Source of the DNA: Leucobacter sp. OLIS6
GTDB lineage: Bacteria; Actinomycetota; Actinomycetes; Actinomycetales; Microbacteriaceae
Direction of reading: 5' to 3'
DNA: 64,000 nt
Assembly (NCBI RefSeq): GCF_002752355.1
Contig: NZ_MRAV01000012.1
Coordinates: 59,746 to 123,745 of the forward strand
Shown here: piece after piece, positions 40,040-47,859 of the stretch
Position numbering within the stretch: position 1 is the first letter of the stretch
How the letters are laid out: every line of letters begins with the position of its first letter
Position numbers and translations under genes: made by a program
Notes under the pieces: generated by a model
Told to the model about the DNA's origin: nothing
The model's database searches: none
The model's input: only the letters and a program-made list of their open reading frames with translations

Positions 40040-40330
40040 CTAGCCGGCGGGGTTCGAGTCCTTGCCGTCGAGCCAGAGCACGTCGCTCGCGTCGGCGTGC
40101 GTGCCGCCGGAGCCGACATGCTTGTCGCTGATCTGCGGCCCCTTGGTGATCACGTGGACGAGCGCCATGCCGTGCCCGCGGCCGAGGCCGTAGTCGGCCT
40201 GCAGCCACTCGAGGATGGGGGTGGCCTTCGTGCCCGGCCCGAACCCGCGCTCGTCGGCGAGCTCGATGAAGCGGCGCGGCGTGAGTCCGGTCTTGGTCTC
40301 GATGTTGTCGAGGTAGCTCTGGAACGACAT
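40040..40330 (-). CDS. DUF4287 domain-containing protein
   Basis: Small cytoplasmic protein of 96 residues. SFQSYLDNIETKTGLTPRRF is the DUF4287 core, followed by GPGTKATPILEWLQADYGLGRGHGMALVHVI, a helix and strand that often accompany it. GGAGACCCCC precedes the ATG. It follows the cupin gene by 41 bases on the same strand, so the two may form a unit. Function unknown. Confidence 0.82.
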   Translation of the reverse strand: MSFQSYLDNIETKTGLTPRRFIELADERGFGPGTKATPILEWLQADYGLGRGHGMALVHVITKGPQISDKHVGSGGTHADASDVLWLDGKDSNPAG

Positions 40331-40371
40331 GGGGGTCTCCTTCGTGCGGGTGGCCGGTGCCGGCCGGGTGA

Positions 40372-40728
40372 TCAGTCGAGGTCGGTCTGGATGATGACGG
40401 GCGAGGCGTGGATCCCGATGACGCGCAGCGGCCCGGATCCGGAGTTCTCGAAGCGGTGCGGCATGCAGGGCGGACCGGTCACGGTGTCGCCCGCCGTGCC
40501 GCGGATCGACGCGCCGCCGACGGTGAAGGTCGCCTCGCCCTCGAGCACGATCCAGGTCTCGGCGTAGGGATGCCAGTGGAGACCGGTGCCGCGCCCCGGC
40601 GCGTAGTCGACGGAGAAGTAGGAGACGCCCGCACCGTGGTCCATGCCCTGGAAGCGGCGGGTGCCGCCCGTTCCGAAGGCGATCTCCTCCGGTGCGACCA
40701 GCGTTGCCGCGGCGGGATTCTCGCTCAT
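40372..40728 (-). CDS. cupin domain protein
   Basis: Single-cupin protein of 118 residues. GTGLHWHPYAETWIVLEGEA holds the metal-binding pattern H-x-H with the following Glu, and PCMPHRFENSG carries the second-motif His. Such proteins isomerise or oxidise small carbon compounds, or act as sensors. GAGGAGCGC precedes the ATG. It is divergent from the ArsR-type regulator gene, whose start is 79 bases away, so the regulator may control the cupin-DUF4287 pair. Confidence 0.8.
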   Translation of the reverse strand: MSENPAAATLVAPEEIAFGTGGTRRFQGMDHGAGVSYFSVDYAPGRGTGLHWHPYAETWIVLEGEATFTVGGASIRGTAGDTVTGPPCMPHRFENSGSGPLRVIGIHASPVIIQTDLD

Positions 40729-40794
40729 GATGCGCTCCTCTCGGTCGGTGATCCTGCGCTGGGTCCACTCTCCCGTTCCGCGGCTCCGGACGCG

Positions 40795-40800
40795 TAGAGT
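40795..40800 (+). promoter_or_regulatory. -10 box of ArsR-type regulator (leaderless)
   Basis: TAGAGT, six-base spacer TTCGAT, then ATG. Confidence 0.55.
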
Positions 40801-40806
40801 TTCGAT

Positions 40807-41811
40807 ATGGATCGAAAGATGGCGCAGTCGCATCACGTCGATTTCCGGCTCAGTCCCGGCGACATCCAGGCCGTGCGCTTCGGGATCTCGCCCGGGCACG
40901 AGCTCGCGCACGCGGTACGGGTGCTGCTGCGCCCGGCTCACTACCCGCTGCAGTGGGGGTGGCTGAAGCAGGTGCGGGACCGGCTGCCGCGGGAACCGTT
41001 CGCGCTGCTCTCGGACGTCATCGGAGCCGACGGATACCTGCCCGACTTCCTCACGACGACCGCGCGCTGGGATCTGACTCCCGAGGCCGAGCTCGCGGCA
41101 CTGCGAGCGGCGGCCCTGCCGGGCATGCGCGTTGACCTCGGCAAGATGGTGGATCGATCGAGCGGGGACCGGCGGGCAGCGCTCGAGCGCATGCGCGCGG
41201 ATCCCGAGCGGGCCCGCGCGCGGATCGCCGATGCCTGGGCGCAGGTGTGGGAGGCGACGCTCGCTCCGGTCTGGCCGCAGCTCGAGCGGATCCTGCGGGC
41301 CGACATCGCGGTGCGCTCGCGGGCGGTCTCGGCCGACGGGCTCGCGGCGATGGCGTCGCGGATCCACCCCTCGGTGAGCTGGGGCGACGGGGCGGTGCGG
41401 GTCGTGCTGCGCAAGCACAGCGAGCAGGTCGACTGCCGGGGGAGCGGCCTGGTGCTCGTGCCCTCGGTGATGAGCTCCTGGGGGTGCATGGTGCTGACCG
41501 AGCCGCCGGCGCAACCCACGCTCTTCTATCCCGCACGCGGTGTGACCGCCGAGTGGGCGCGGGATTCCGACGCGGCGCGCGATGCGGTCGCGGCGCTCGT
41601 CGGAGCGGCGCGGGCCGAGATCCTGTTCGCGGCGCACGTCGCGCGCACGACCTCGCAGGTCGCGGCCGACGCCGGCCTGGCGATCTCGACGGCGTCGCAT
41701 CACCTCTCGGTGCTGCGCAGGGCCGGCCTCGTGTCGAGCACCCGGGAGGGGGCGCGCGTGCTGCACCTGCGCACCCCGCTCGGCGAGGCGGTGATCGGAC
41801 AGGCGATCTGA
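40807..41811 (+). CDS. ArsR-family regulator with DUF5937-like N-terminal part
   Basis: Predicted transcription factor of 334 residues. Residues 1-240 match the long N-terminal region of the DUF5937/ArsR group (HHVDFRLSPGDIQAVRFGIS), whose ligand is unknown. The C-terminal winged helix (about 250-330) has TTSQVAADAGLAISTASHHLSVLRRAGLVSSTREG, a clear ArsR recognition helix. No metal-binding cysteine cluster is present, so a non-metal signal is likely. Leaderless by position. Probable target: the divergent cupin gene. Confidence 0.82.
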   Translation: MDRKMAQSHHVDFRLSPGDIQAVRFGISPGHELAHAVRVLLRPAHYPLQWGWLKQVRDRLPREPFALLSDVIGADGYLPDFLTTTARWDLTPEAELAALRAAALPGMRVDLGKMVDRSSGDRRAALERMRADPERARARIADAWAQVWEATLAPVWPQLERILRADIAVRSRAVSADGLAAMASRIHPSVSWGDGAVRVVLRKHSEQVDCRGSGLVLVPSVMSSWGCMVLTEPPAQPTLFYPARGVTAEWARDSDAARDAVAALVGAARAEILFAAHVARTTSQVAADAGLAISTASHHLSVLRRAGLVSSTREGARVLHLRTPLGEAVIGQAI

Positions 41812-41946
41812 GGGTGGGTTCGTCGACCCGATATCGCACATTCGGCATGGCGTTGATCGACAGCTCGGAGCGCTTCTGTTTGGAGAATGCGCACAATCGA
41901 CGCTGGCGCCGGTGCGGCATCGCTTTGTGGGGTCGAATCGGATCGA

Positions 41947-41975
41947 TTGCCGTTGTCGGAGGTCGCTCCTAGCCT
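41947..41975 (+). promoter_or_regulatory. promoter of the acyl-CoA oxidase-like gene
   Basis: TTGCCG, 17 bases, TAGCCT; best sigma-70-type -35/-10 pair in this gap, 65 bases ahead of the ATG. Confidence 0.5.
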
Positions 41976-42040
41976 GGCGATATCGCCCGCCGCGATGCGC
42001 GCGGGCCGAGTCGTTCGTCTTGGATCGTCGAGGAGCACAG

Positions 42041-44137
42041 ATGACCGCAACGCAGACCGTCGCCCAGCAGGGCGCCGCCGACCGTGCCGCCGCCACGCAG
42101 CAGGAATCCGCCCGCATCGACGTGCCGGCGGTCGCCGACGCGCTGCTCGGTCGCTGGAAGGAGGAGCGTCTCGCCTCCCGCAAGCTCGTCGAGGATCCGC
42201 GGCTGCAGACGATCCCCGGCCAGCCCATGCCCGAGCATCGCGAGCGCGCCCTCGGCCAGCTCGGCATCCTCGTAGAAGAGGGCGCGATCCAGCGCGCGTT
42301 CCCGACGGATTTGGGCGGCAGCGACAACCACGGCGGCAACATCGCGGCGTTCCAGGAGCTCGTGCTCGCGGATCCCTCCCTGCAGATCAAGAGCGGTGTG
42401 CAGTGGGGGCTGTTCGGCGCAGCGATCCTGCACCTCGGCACCCGCACGCACCACGAGAAGTGGCTGCCCGACGTGATGAGCCTCAAGCTCCCGGGCGCCT
42501 TCGCCATGACCGAGATCGGGCACGGTTCCGACGTCGCCTCGATCGGCACCACGGCGACCTACGATCCCGCCACCGAAGAATTCGAGATCCACACCCCGTT
42601 CGCGGGGGCGTGGAAGGAATTCCTCGGCAACGCGGCGCTGCACGGCCAGGCCGCGGTCGTGTTCGCCCAGCTCATCACCAAGGGCGTCAACCACGGCGTC
42701 CACGCCTTCTTCGTCCCGATCCGCACGCCCGACGGCGAGATGCTGCCGGGCGTCGGCAGCGAGGACGACGGGGTGAAGGGCGGCCTGAACGGCATCGACA
42801 ACGGTCGACTGCACTTCTCGCATGTGCGGATCCCGCGCGAGAACCTGCTCAACCGCTACGGCGACGTCGCAGCGGACGGCACATACTCCTCGGCCATTCC
42901 GAGCCCCGGTCGCCGCTTCTTCACCATGATCGGCACGCTCGTGCAAGGCCGCGTCTCGCTCGACGGCTCGGCGGTGAAGGCGATGATGGCGGCCCTGACC
43001 ATCGCGATCCGGTACGGTTCCGAGCGCCGCCAGTTCCCCGGCCCCGACGGCCGCGAGACCGTGCTCCTCGACTACGGTCTGCACCAGCGCCGACTCATCC
43101 CGCGCATCGCCGAGACCTACGCCATGGCGTTCGCGAGCGAGCGCCTGCTGACCACCTTCGACGAGGTGTTCTCCGGCGTGCGAGACGACGACGCGCACCG
43201 CGAGGATCTCGAGACGCTCGCCGCAGCGCTCAAGCCGCTCTCCACGTGGGCGGCGCTCGACACGCTGCAGGAGGTGCGGGAGGCCTGCGGCGGCGCCGGG
43301 TTCATCGCCAAGAACCGCGTCGTCGGGCTGCGCGCCGACCTCGACATCTACGTCACCTTCGAGGGCGACAACAATGTGCTGCTGCAGCTCGTCGGCAAGC
43401 GCCTCCTCACCGACTACGCCGCGCAGTTCGCGGGCGGCGACAAGGCCGCGCTCGCCAGGGCGGCGGCCAGCCAGCTCGGCGACCGGGTCAGCCGCTTCGG
43501 GCTGCGCCAGATCGGTCAGAGCGTCGCCGATCTCGGTCAGGTGTCGCGCTCGGTCGAGCAGCTGCGCGAGACCGAGACGCAGCGCACGCTGCTCACGGAC
43601 CGGGTGCAGACCATGGTCGCCGAGATCGCGGGCGCGATGCGCGAGGCGACGAAGGACGTTCCCAAGGGCGACAAGCGGGCGAAGGCCATCGCACAGGCAG
43701 ACGCGTTCAACGCCCAGCAGCACAAGCTGATCGAAGCCGCCCGAGCGCACGCCGAGCTGCTGCAGTGGGAGGCGTTCACCGAGGCGCTCGACCGCTTCGA
43801 CGGCGAGACCCTGCGCGTGCTCACCTGGCTGCGCGACCTGTTCGGGCTCGGCCTGCTCGAGAAGCACGCGACCTGGTACCTCGTGCACGGTCGCCTCTCG
43901 GGGCACCGCGTCGAGGCGATCACCGCCTACGTCGATCGCCTGATCGGCCGTGTGCGCGAGCACGCGCTCGACCTGGTCGACGCCTTCGGGCTCACGCCGG
44001 GCATGCTGCGCGCCGAGATCGCGACCGGCATCGAGGCCGAGCGGCAGCAGGAGGCCGCCGACTACGTGCGGGAGCAGCAGGCGGCGGGCACCTGGCCGAT
44101 CCACGAGAAGCAGCTGCGCAAGCAGCAGCAGGGGTGA
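42041..44137 (+). CDS. acyl-CoA dehydrogenase/oxidase family flavoprotein
   Basis: FAD enzyme of 698 residues, the length of acyl-CoA oxidases rather than the ~390-residue dehydrogenases. GAFAMTEIGHGSDVASIGTTA is the family FAD/substrate signature 1, GRVSLDGSAVKAMMAALTIA is the helical domain, and RADLDIYVTFEGDNNVLLQL carries the position of the catalytic glutamate. The last 200 residues are the oxidase-type C-terminal domain with a charged end. GAGGAGCAC precedes the ATG. Expected role: first step of beta-oxidation of long-chain or branched acyl-CoAs. No other fatty acid gene is next to it. Confidence 0.85.
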   Translation: MTATQTVAQQGAADRAAATQQESARIDVPAVADALLGRWKEERLASRKLVEDPRLQTIPGQPMPEHRERALGQLGILVEEGAIQRAFPTDLGGSDNHGGNIAAFQELVLADPSLQIKSGVQWGLFGAAILHLGTRTHHEKWLPDVMSLKLPGAFAMTEIGHGSDVASIGTTATYDPATEEFEIHTPFAGAWKEFLGNAALHGQAAVVFAQLITKGVNHGVHAFFVPIRTPDGEMLPGVGSEDDGVKGGLNGIDNGRLHFSHVRIPRENLLNRYGDVAADGTYSSAIPSPGRRFFTMIGTLVQGRVSLDGSAVKAMMAALTIAIRYGSERRQFPGPDGRETVLLDYGLHQRRLIPRIAETYAMAFASERLLTTFDEVFSGVRDDDAHREDLETLAAALKPLSTWAALDTLQEVREACGGAGFIAKNRVVGLRADLDIYVTFEGDNNVLLQLVGKRLLTDYAAQFAGGDKAALARAAASQLGDRVSRFGLRQIGQSVADLGQVSRSVEQLRETETQRTLLTDRVQTMVAEIAGAMREATKDVPKGDKRAKAIAQADAFNAQQHKLIEAARAHAELLQWEAFTEALDRFDGETLRVLTWLRDLFGLGLLEKHATWYLVHGRLSGHRVEAITAYVDRLIGRVREHALDLVDAFGLTPGMLRAEIATGIEAERQQEAADYVREQQAAGTWPIHEKQLRKQQQG

Positions 44138-44198
44138 ATCCCGCGGGCGGGCGTTCGGCGCCTGCCTGCTTGCCTGCCTGCCGGATCCCATTCCGCCC

Positions 44199-44274
44199 GA
44201 GACACCGCGCTGCCTGCGAGACACCGTATTGCCGGCGAGACACCGTGTTGTTCGCGAGACACCGCTTGGCTGCC
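44199..44274 (+). repeat. four 19-bp tandem units, GAGACACCG family
   Basis: Units start at 44199, 44218, 44237 and 44256, exactly 19 bases apart, each opening GAGACACCG and then diverging (loosely ..TG..GC). An inverted GGTGTCTCGGCG copy follows at 44295. The same unit recurs upstream of the next gene at 45528. Confidence 0.85.
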
Positions 44275-44299
44275 TGGCGTCTCGCGGGCCGGGTGGTGT

Positions 44300-44372
44300 C
44301 TCGGCGAGCGAGAGAGCGAGGACGCGGGAACGGGGCCCGGCGAACCGTGCCTCGGCGAGCGAGGGAGCGAGG
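44300..44372. repeat. 22-bp direct repeat in the same gap
   Basis: CTCGGCGAGCGAGAGAGCGA at 44300 and the same with one change at 44351 (21 of 22 bases identical over the full repeats), separated by 29 bases. Non-coding. Confidence 0.75.
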
Positions 44373-44384
44373 GCGAGCGGCATC

Positions 44385-45398
44385 TCAGCCGAAGGGGTCG
44401 CGGGGGATCCGGACACCGAACGAGCGCAGCATCGACGCGAACGTTCCGATCGAGTCGAGTTCGAGATGACCCCACCGGATGAGCCGCTTCTCAGTGACGC
44501 CCGTGATCCAGTCCTGCCGCCGCTTCTCGGCGTAGAGCGCGCGTTCGACCGCGCGATCCCCCGCACCCCGGTCGCCGCCGACCGCCGAGGCGATGTACTT
44601 CGTACGCCCGTCGACCTCGCAGAGGATGCCGAGGCCGCTGAGCTCGAGATCGACCCAGTAGGTCCCGCCGTTCGGCGACGGCACCGGCACCTGCAGTTCG
44701 GTGTCGAAGCCCAGCCTCGTCAGGAACCAGCGGCTCGCGCTTTCGAGCGGCGACTCCGCTCGCGGGTCGGCGAGCTCCAGCACGGTCCTGGCCGCGCGGA
44801 CCCCGCGTGCGCCCGGCATGGTTCCGAGCGCGGAGAGCAAGTGCGCGCGGGTCGGCCCGACTCCTGCGAGATCCGAGCCGGGGCGGGAGCGCGCCCGCAG
44901 CGCGGCGTCCGCGCAGCCGAGGGCGACCTCCGGTGGCGCCGTGCGAGCGATGTCGAGAGCCGTGCGGGTCAGCGTCGTGCAGCGGAGGCCCGCGACCGTC
45001 GTGACCTCCTCCGGATCCAAGCGATCCGCATGCCGCGCAACGGAGCGCATCGCCCGTGATCGTCGGGAGTCCCCGAGAGTCATGAGGTGCACCGTCGACG
45101 CCCGGAAACGGTACACCGGAAGTCCATGGATCGCCGCCGCCGAGGTCCGGCAGAAGACGTCCTCCGGTCCGAGGCGGCTGCGCACCGCCAGTATCGTCAG
45201 CAGGTGCCGGTCCTCGGCGGAGAGGCGCCGCCAGGCCTCTCCCGCGACGAACCAGCCGCGCGCCACGCGAACCAGGGTGCCCTGCTGGACCGCCGCCGCG
45301 ATCCGGCGATCGTTCACCATCGCAGAATTCAGTGCGGCCCGAGTGGAGAGCAGCGGCTGGAGCCGAGCAAGCCGCCGGTCGGGTGTTTCATGCGCCAT
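44385..45398 (-). CDS. AbiEi antitoxin-like / DUF559 endonuclease-fold protein
   Basis: Protein of 337 residues of a type common in Microbacteriaceae and relatives. The N-terminal part (LVRVARGWFVAGEAWRRLS) is the winged-helix seen in AbiEi-type antitoxins; GLRCTTLTRTALDIART is the middle conserved block; the C-terminal ~100 residues look like a PD-(D/E)XK Vsr/DUF559 domain, with Asp in WVDLELSG, Glu-Val-Asp-Gly then Lys in CEVDGRTKY, and EKRRQD. No toxin (AbiEii) gene is adjacent. The ATG is six bases after CAGGCT (leaderless type). The gene is bracketed on both sides by 19-bp GAGACACC repeats. Nuclease activity is inferred, not shown. Confidence 0.7.
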   Translation of the reverse strand: MAHETPDRRLARLQPLLSTRAALNSAMVNDRRIAAAVQQGTLVRVARGWFVAGEAWRRLSAEDRHLLTILAVRSRLGPEDVFCRTSAAAIHGLPVYRFRASTVHLMTLGDSRRSRAMRSVARHADRLDPEEVTTVAGLRCTTLTRTALDIARTAPPEVALGCADAALRARSRPGSDLAGVGPTRAHLLSALGTMPGARGVRAARTVLELADPRAESPLESASRWFLTRLGFDTELQVPVPSPNGGTYWVDLELSGLGILCEVDGRTKYIASAVGGDRGAGDRAVERALYAEKRRQDWITGVTEKRLIRWGHLELDSIGTFASMLRSFGVRIPRDPFG

Positions 45399-45404
45399 GG
45401 CGGG

Positions 45405-45410
45405 AGCCTG
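45405..45410 (-). promoter_or_regulatory. -10 box of the AbiEi/DUF559-like gene
   Basis: CAGGCT on the minus strand, six-base spacer, then ATG; weak first base. Confidence 0.35.
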
Positions 45411-45461
45411 GTCGATCGGACGGGGGAACGGAACGCCCAATGAACGCCTGTGGATAAGTCG

Positions 45462-45496
45462 CTTCGGGCTTCGGGCTTCGGGCTTCGGACTTTGGG
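45462..45496. repeat. 7-bp tandem repeat (CTTCGGG)
   Basis: Five units in strict 7-base register; the last two carry single changes (CTTCGGA, CTTTGGG). Confidence 0.85.
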
Positions 45497-45527
45497 CTCC
45501 TGGGATCGCCCCGGCCTCCCGACCAGC

Positions 45528-45565
45528 GAGACACCACGTTCACAGCGAGACACCACGAAGCATCG
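45528..45565 (+). repeat. two 19-bp units of the GAGACACC family
   Basis: Units at 45528 and 45547, both GAGACACCACG..., 19 bases apart. An inverted-looking GCTGGTGTTTTGGCG follows at 45583-45597, mirroring the arrangement at 44.2 kb. Confidence 0.8.
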
Positions 45566-45657
45566 TGGAGCTTCGTCGGTGAGCTGGTGTTTTGGCGACG
45601 GTGCGGCGGGTGCGGGAGCGGGTGCGGCGCCTCGGGCGCCCGCCGAGTCCCCCTGAG

Positions 45658-45663
45658 TAGGCT
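45658..45663 (+). promoter_or_regulatory. -10 box of pip (leaderless)
   Basis: TAGGCT, six-base spacer, then ATG. Confidence 0.55.
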
Positions 45664-45669
45664 GAGGGC

Positions 45670-46647
45670 ATGACCGCACCGCTGCGCACCCTGTACCCCG
45701 CGATCGAACCGAACCGCTCCGGTCTGCTGCCGGTGGGGGACGGCCACGAGGTGTTCTGGGAGGAGAGCGGCAATCCCGCGGGCAAGCCGGTCGTGTTCCT
45801 CCACGGCGGCCCGGGCGGCGGCTGCTCGCCCGACCACCGACGGTACTTCGATCCCGCGAAGTACCGGATCGTGCTGTTCGACCAGCGCGGTTGCGGCCGA
45901 AGCACCCCGCACGCGAGCGCGCCCGACGCCGACCTGTCGACGAACACCACCTGGCACCTCGTCGCCGACATCGAGCGTCTGCGCGAGCACCTCGGCGTCG
46001 ACCGCTGGCAGGTGTTCGGCGGATCCTGGGGGTCGACCCTGGCGCTCGCCTACGCGCAGACCCACGCCGACCGCGTGACGGAGCTCGTGCTGCGCGGCAT
46101 CTTCACGCTCCGTCGCAGCGAGATCGACTGGTTCTATCAGGAGGGCGCCTCGCAGCTGTTCCCGGATGTCTGGGAGGAGTACCTCTCGGTGATCCCCGAA
46201 GCGGAACGCGGCGACCTGGTCGCGGCGTACCATCGGCGCCTGTTCGACGCGGACCCGGCCGTGCACACGCCGGTCGGTGTCGCCTGGACCGTGTGGGAGC
46301 ACTCCACGATCCGGCTGATCCCCGACACCGCGGCGATCGCCGCGGCCCGCACCGACACGGCCATGGCGGTCGCCTTCGCCCGCATCGAGAACCACTACTT
46401 CTCGAACGGCGGGTGGATGGAGGACGGCCAGCTGATCCGCGACGCCGCCGAGAAGCTCACCGGGATCCCCGGAGTCATCGTGCAGGGGCGCTACGACGCC
46501 TGCACGCCGGCCACCACCGCGTGGGATCTGCACCGCGCCTGGCCCGAAGCGGCGTTCGAGCTGATCCCCGATGCGGGTCACGCGGCCAGCGAGCCCGGCA
46601 TCGTCGACGCGCTCGTGCGCGCGACGGACTCGTTCGCGGATCGCTGA
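45670..46647 (+). CDS. pip: proline iminopeptidase
   Basis: Alpha/beta-hydrolase of 325 residues that removes N-terminal proline from peptides in the cytoplasm. VVFLHGGPGGGCSPDHRRYF is the oxyanion-hole signature, the nucleophile is S119 in VFGGSWGSTLALAY, the Asp lies in IVQGRYDACTP and the His in DAGHAASEP. FDQRGCGRSTPH is also typical of S33 family members. No ribosome site; ATG six bases from TAGGCT. Confidence 0.92.
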   Translation: MTAPLRTLYPAIEPNRSGLLPVGDGHEVFWEESGNPAGKPVVFLHGGPGGGCSPDHRRYFDPAKYRIVLFDQRGCGRSTPHASAPDADLSTNTTWHLVADIERLREHLGVDRWQVFGGSWGSTLALAYAQTHADRVTELVLRGIFTLRRSEIDWFYQEGASQLFPDVWEEYLSVIPEAERGDLVAAYHRRLFDADPAVHTPVGVAWTVWEHSTIRLIPDTAAIAAARTDTAMAVAFARIENHYFSNGGWMEDGQLIRDAAEKLTGIPGVIVQGRYDACTPATTAWDLHRAWPEAAFELIPDAGHAASEPGIVDALVRATDSFADR

Positions 46648-46649
46648 CC

Positions 46650-46680
46650 CAACCGTCTCCGCAGGCGCAACCGTCTCCGC
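46650..46680. repeat. short direct repeat after pip
   Basis: CAACCGTCTCCGC twice, 18 bases apart, in the 58-base gap between pip and the convergent lipoprotein gene. Confidence 0.6.
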
Positions 46681-46705
46681 CGGGCGCTGCTACGCCCGGG
46701 CGCCG

Positions 46706-47602
46706 TTACGCCCGGACGCCGTTGATCGTCGCCCGGTCGACGGCACCGGACTCGACCCCGGCACCGCGCAGGATCTTGGCGTACGTGCCGTCGTCCATCA
46801 GCGACTGCACCGCGGCTCGTACCGCGTGAGTGAGCGCGCTGCCGCGGGGCGTCACCAGTCCGTACGGCGCGGTATCGAACACCTCACCGGAGAGCTGCAG
46901 GCGGTCGCTCAGCTGCGCGACGGCATCGCCGGCGATCGGAGAGTCCGCGGAGAAGGCGTCCGCGCCTCCTGAGGCGACCGCCTGCGTGGCTTCCTGCTGC
47001 AGGCTGAACGCCACGACCCGCAGCGGCTTCTTCCCCGCGGCGACGCACTGCTCGCTGCGGGCCGGGAGCTCCACCGTCTCCTGCACGGTCGTCGCCTTCA
47101 CCGCGATCCGGAGACCGCACGCTCGATCCGGGTCGACCGGTTTCCCCTTGGGCGAGACCCACTGGGAACCCGCTTCGTAGTAGTCGACGAAGTCGACCGA
47201 CTTCTGTCGTTCGACCGTGTCGGTGAACGAAGAGGAGCTCATGTCGAGGGTCCCTCCGTGAATGCGGGGGATGATGCTGTCGAACTGCATGGACTGCCAC
47301 TCCGCCTGCAGCCCGAGTTTCGCGGCGACCGCGTCTCCGAGATCGACACCCCAGCCGGCGGGTGCTCCGCCCGCATCCTTGAATTCGTTCGGGGGATAGT
47401 TCGGGTTGATGCCGATGCGGAGGACGCCTCGGTCGCGTACGTCCTGCGGGAGCAGGTCCGCTGCGGCGGGATCCGTCGTGATGCGAGAGATGAGGTCCGC
47501 ATCGACGCTGCTGCGCGCGGCCCCGTCGTCGTTCGTGCATCCTGCGGCTCCGAACAGGAGCGCTGCCGCGGCCAGCGGCGCGATGAGGCGGGGAATCTTC
47601 AT
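46706..47602 (-). CDS. amino-acid-type ABC solute-binding lipoprotein, solitary
   Basis: Substrate-binding protein of 298 residues (SBP_bac_3 family). The signal peptide ends in a lipobox with C22 (LLFGAAGCTND). RDRGVLRIGINPNYPPNEFK opens lobe one; AAVQSLMDDGTYAKIL is the usual family end. These proteins bind polar amino acids or related compounds outside the membrane. No permease or ATPase gene is adjacent, so it either pairs with a transporter elsewhere or acts as a sensor. AAGGATC lies upstream of the ATG. Confidence 0.85.
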   Translation of the reverse strand: MKIPRLIAPLAAAALLFGAAGCTNDDGAARSSVDADLISRITTDPAAADLLPQDVRDRGVLRIGINPNYPPNEFKDAGGAPAGWGVDLGDAVAAKLGLQAEWQSMQFDSIIPRIHGGTLDMSSSSFTDTVERQKSVDFVDYYEAGSQWVSPKGKPVDPDRACGLRIAVKATTVQETVELPARSEQCVAAGKKPLRVVAFSLQQEATQAVASGGADAFSADSPIAGDAVAQLSDRLQLSGEVFDTAPYGLVTPRGSALTHAVRAAVQSLMDDGTYAKILRGAGVESGAVDRATINGVRA

Positions 47603-47778
47603 CGATCCGGATCCTTCTGCATATCGGGGGAGTTTCCGCAATGCTACCGGCTACCGGATCGGAATACGGGACGGGTGATATCGCCTTCCGATCTCTCGAA
47701 GGATCGCCGATTCCGGGCCGCCGAGGGCACGATCCAGCCCCGCCGGATCCGGACCTGCGCGAACCTCGCGCGACCTCA

Positions 47779-47784
47779 TAGAAT
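47779..47784 (+). promoter_or_regulatory. possible -10 box of the metallopeptidase gene
   Basis: TAGAAT, 75 bases before the start; a good -10 match without a clear -35. Confidence 0.35.
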
Positions 47785-47859
47785 CGGTCGCAGCGGGCGG
47801 TCATCGGCCGCGAACCGTCGGTGCGCACCGCACGGGCGGAGCACCAGCGGGAGCGCGAC

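Noticed and set aside
40040..40066. GGTTCGAGTCC, a perfect tRNA T-loop-like sequence
   Set aside because: It lies within the 3' coding part of the DUF4287 gene, and no acceptor stem, D-arm or anticodon arm can be folded around it.
44199..44274. Regularly spaced repeats as a possible CRISPR array
   Set aside because: The period is only 19 bases with a 9-base conserved part, far shorter than CRISPR repeat plus spacer (about 60), and no cas gene is present.
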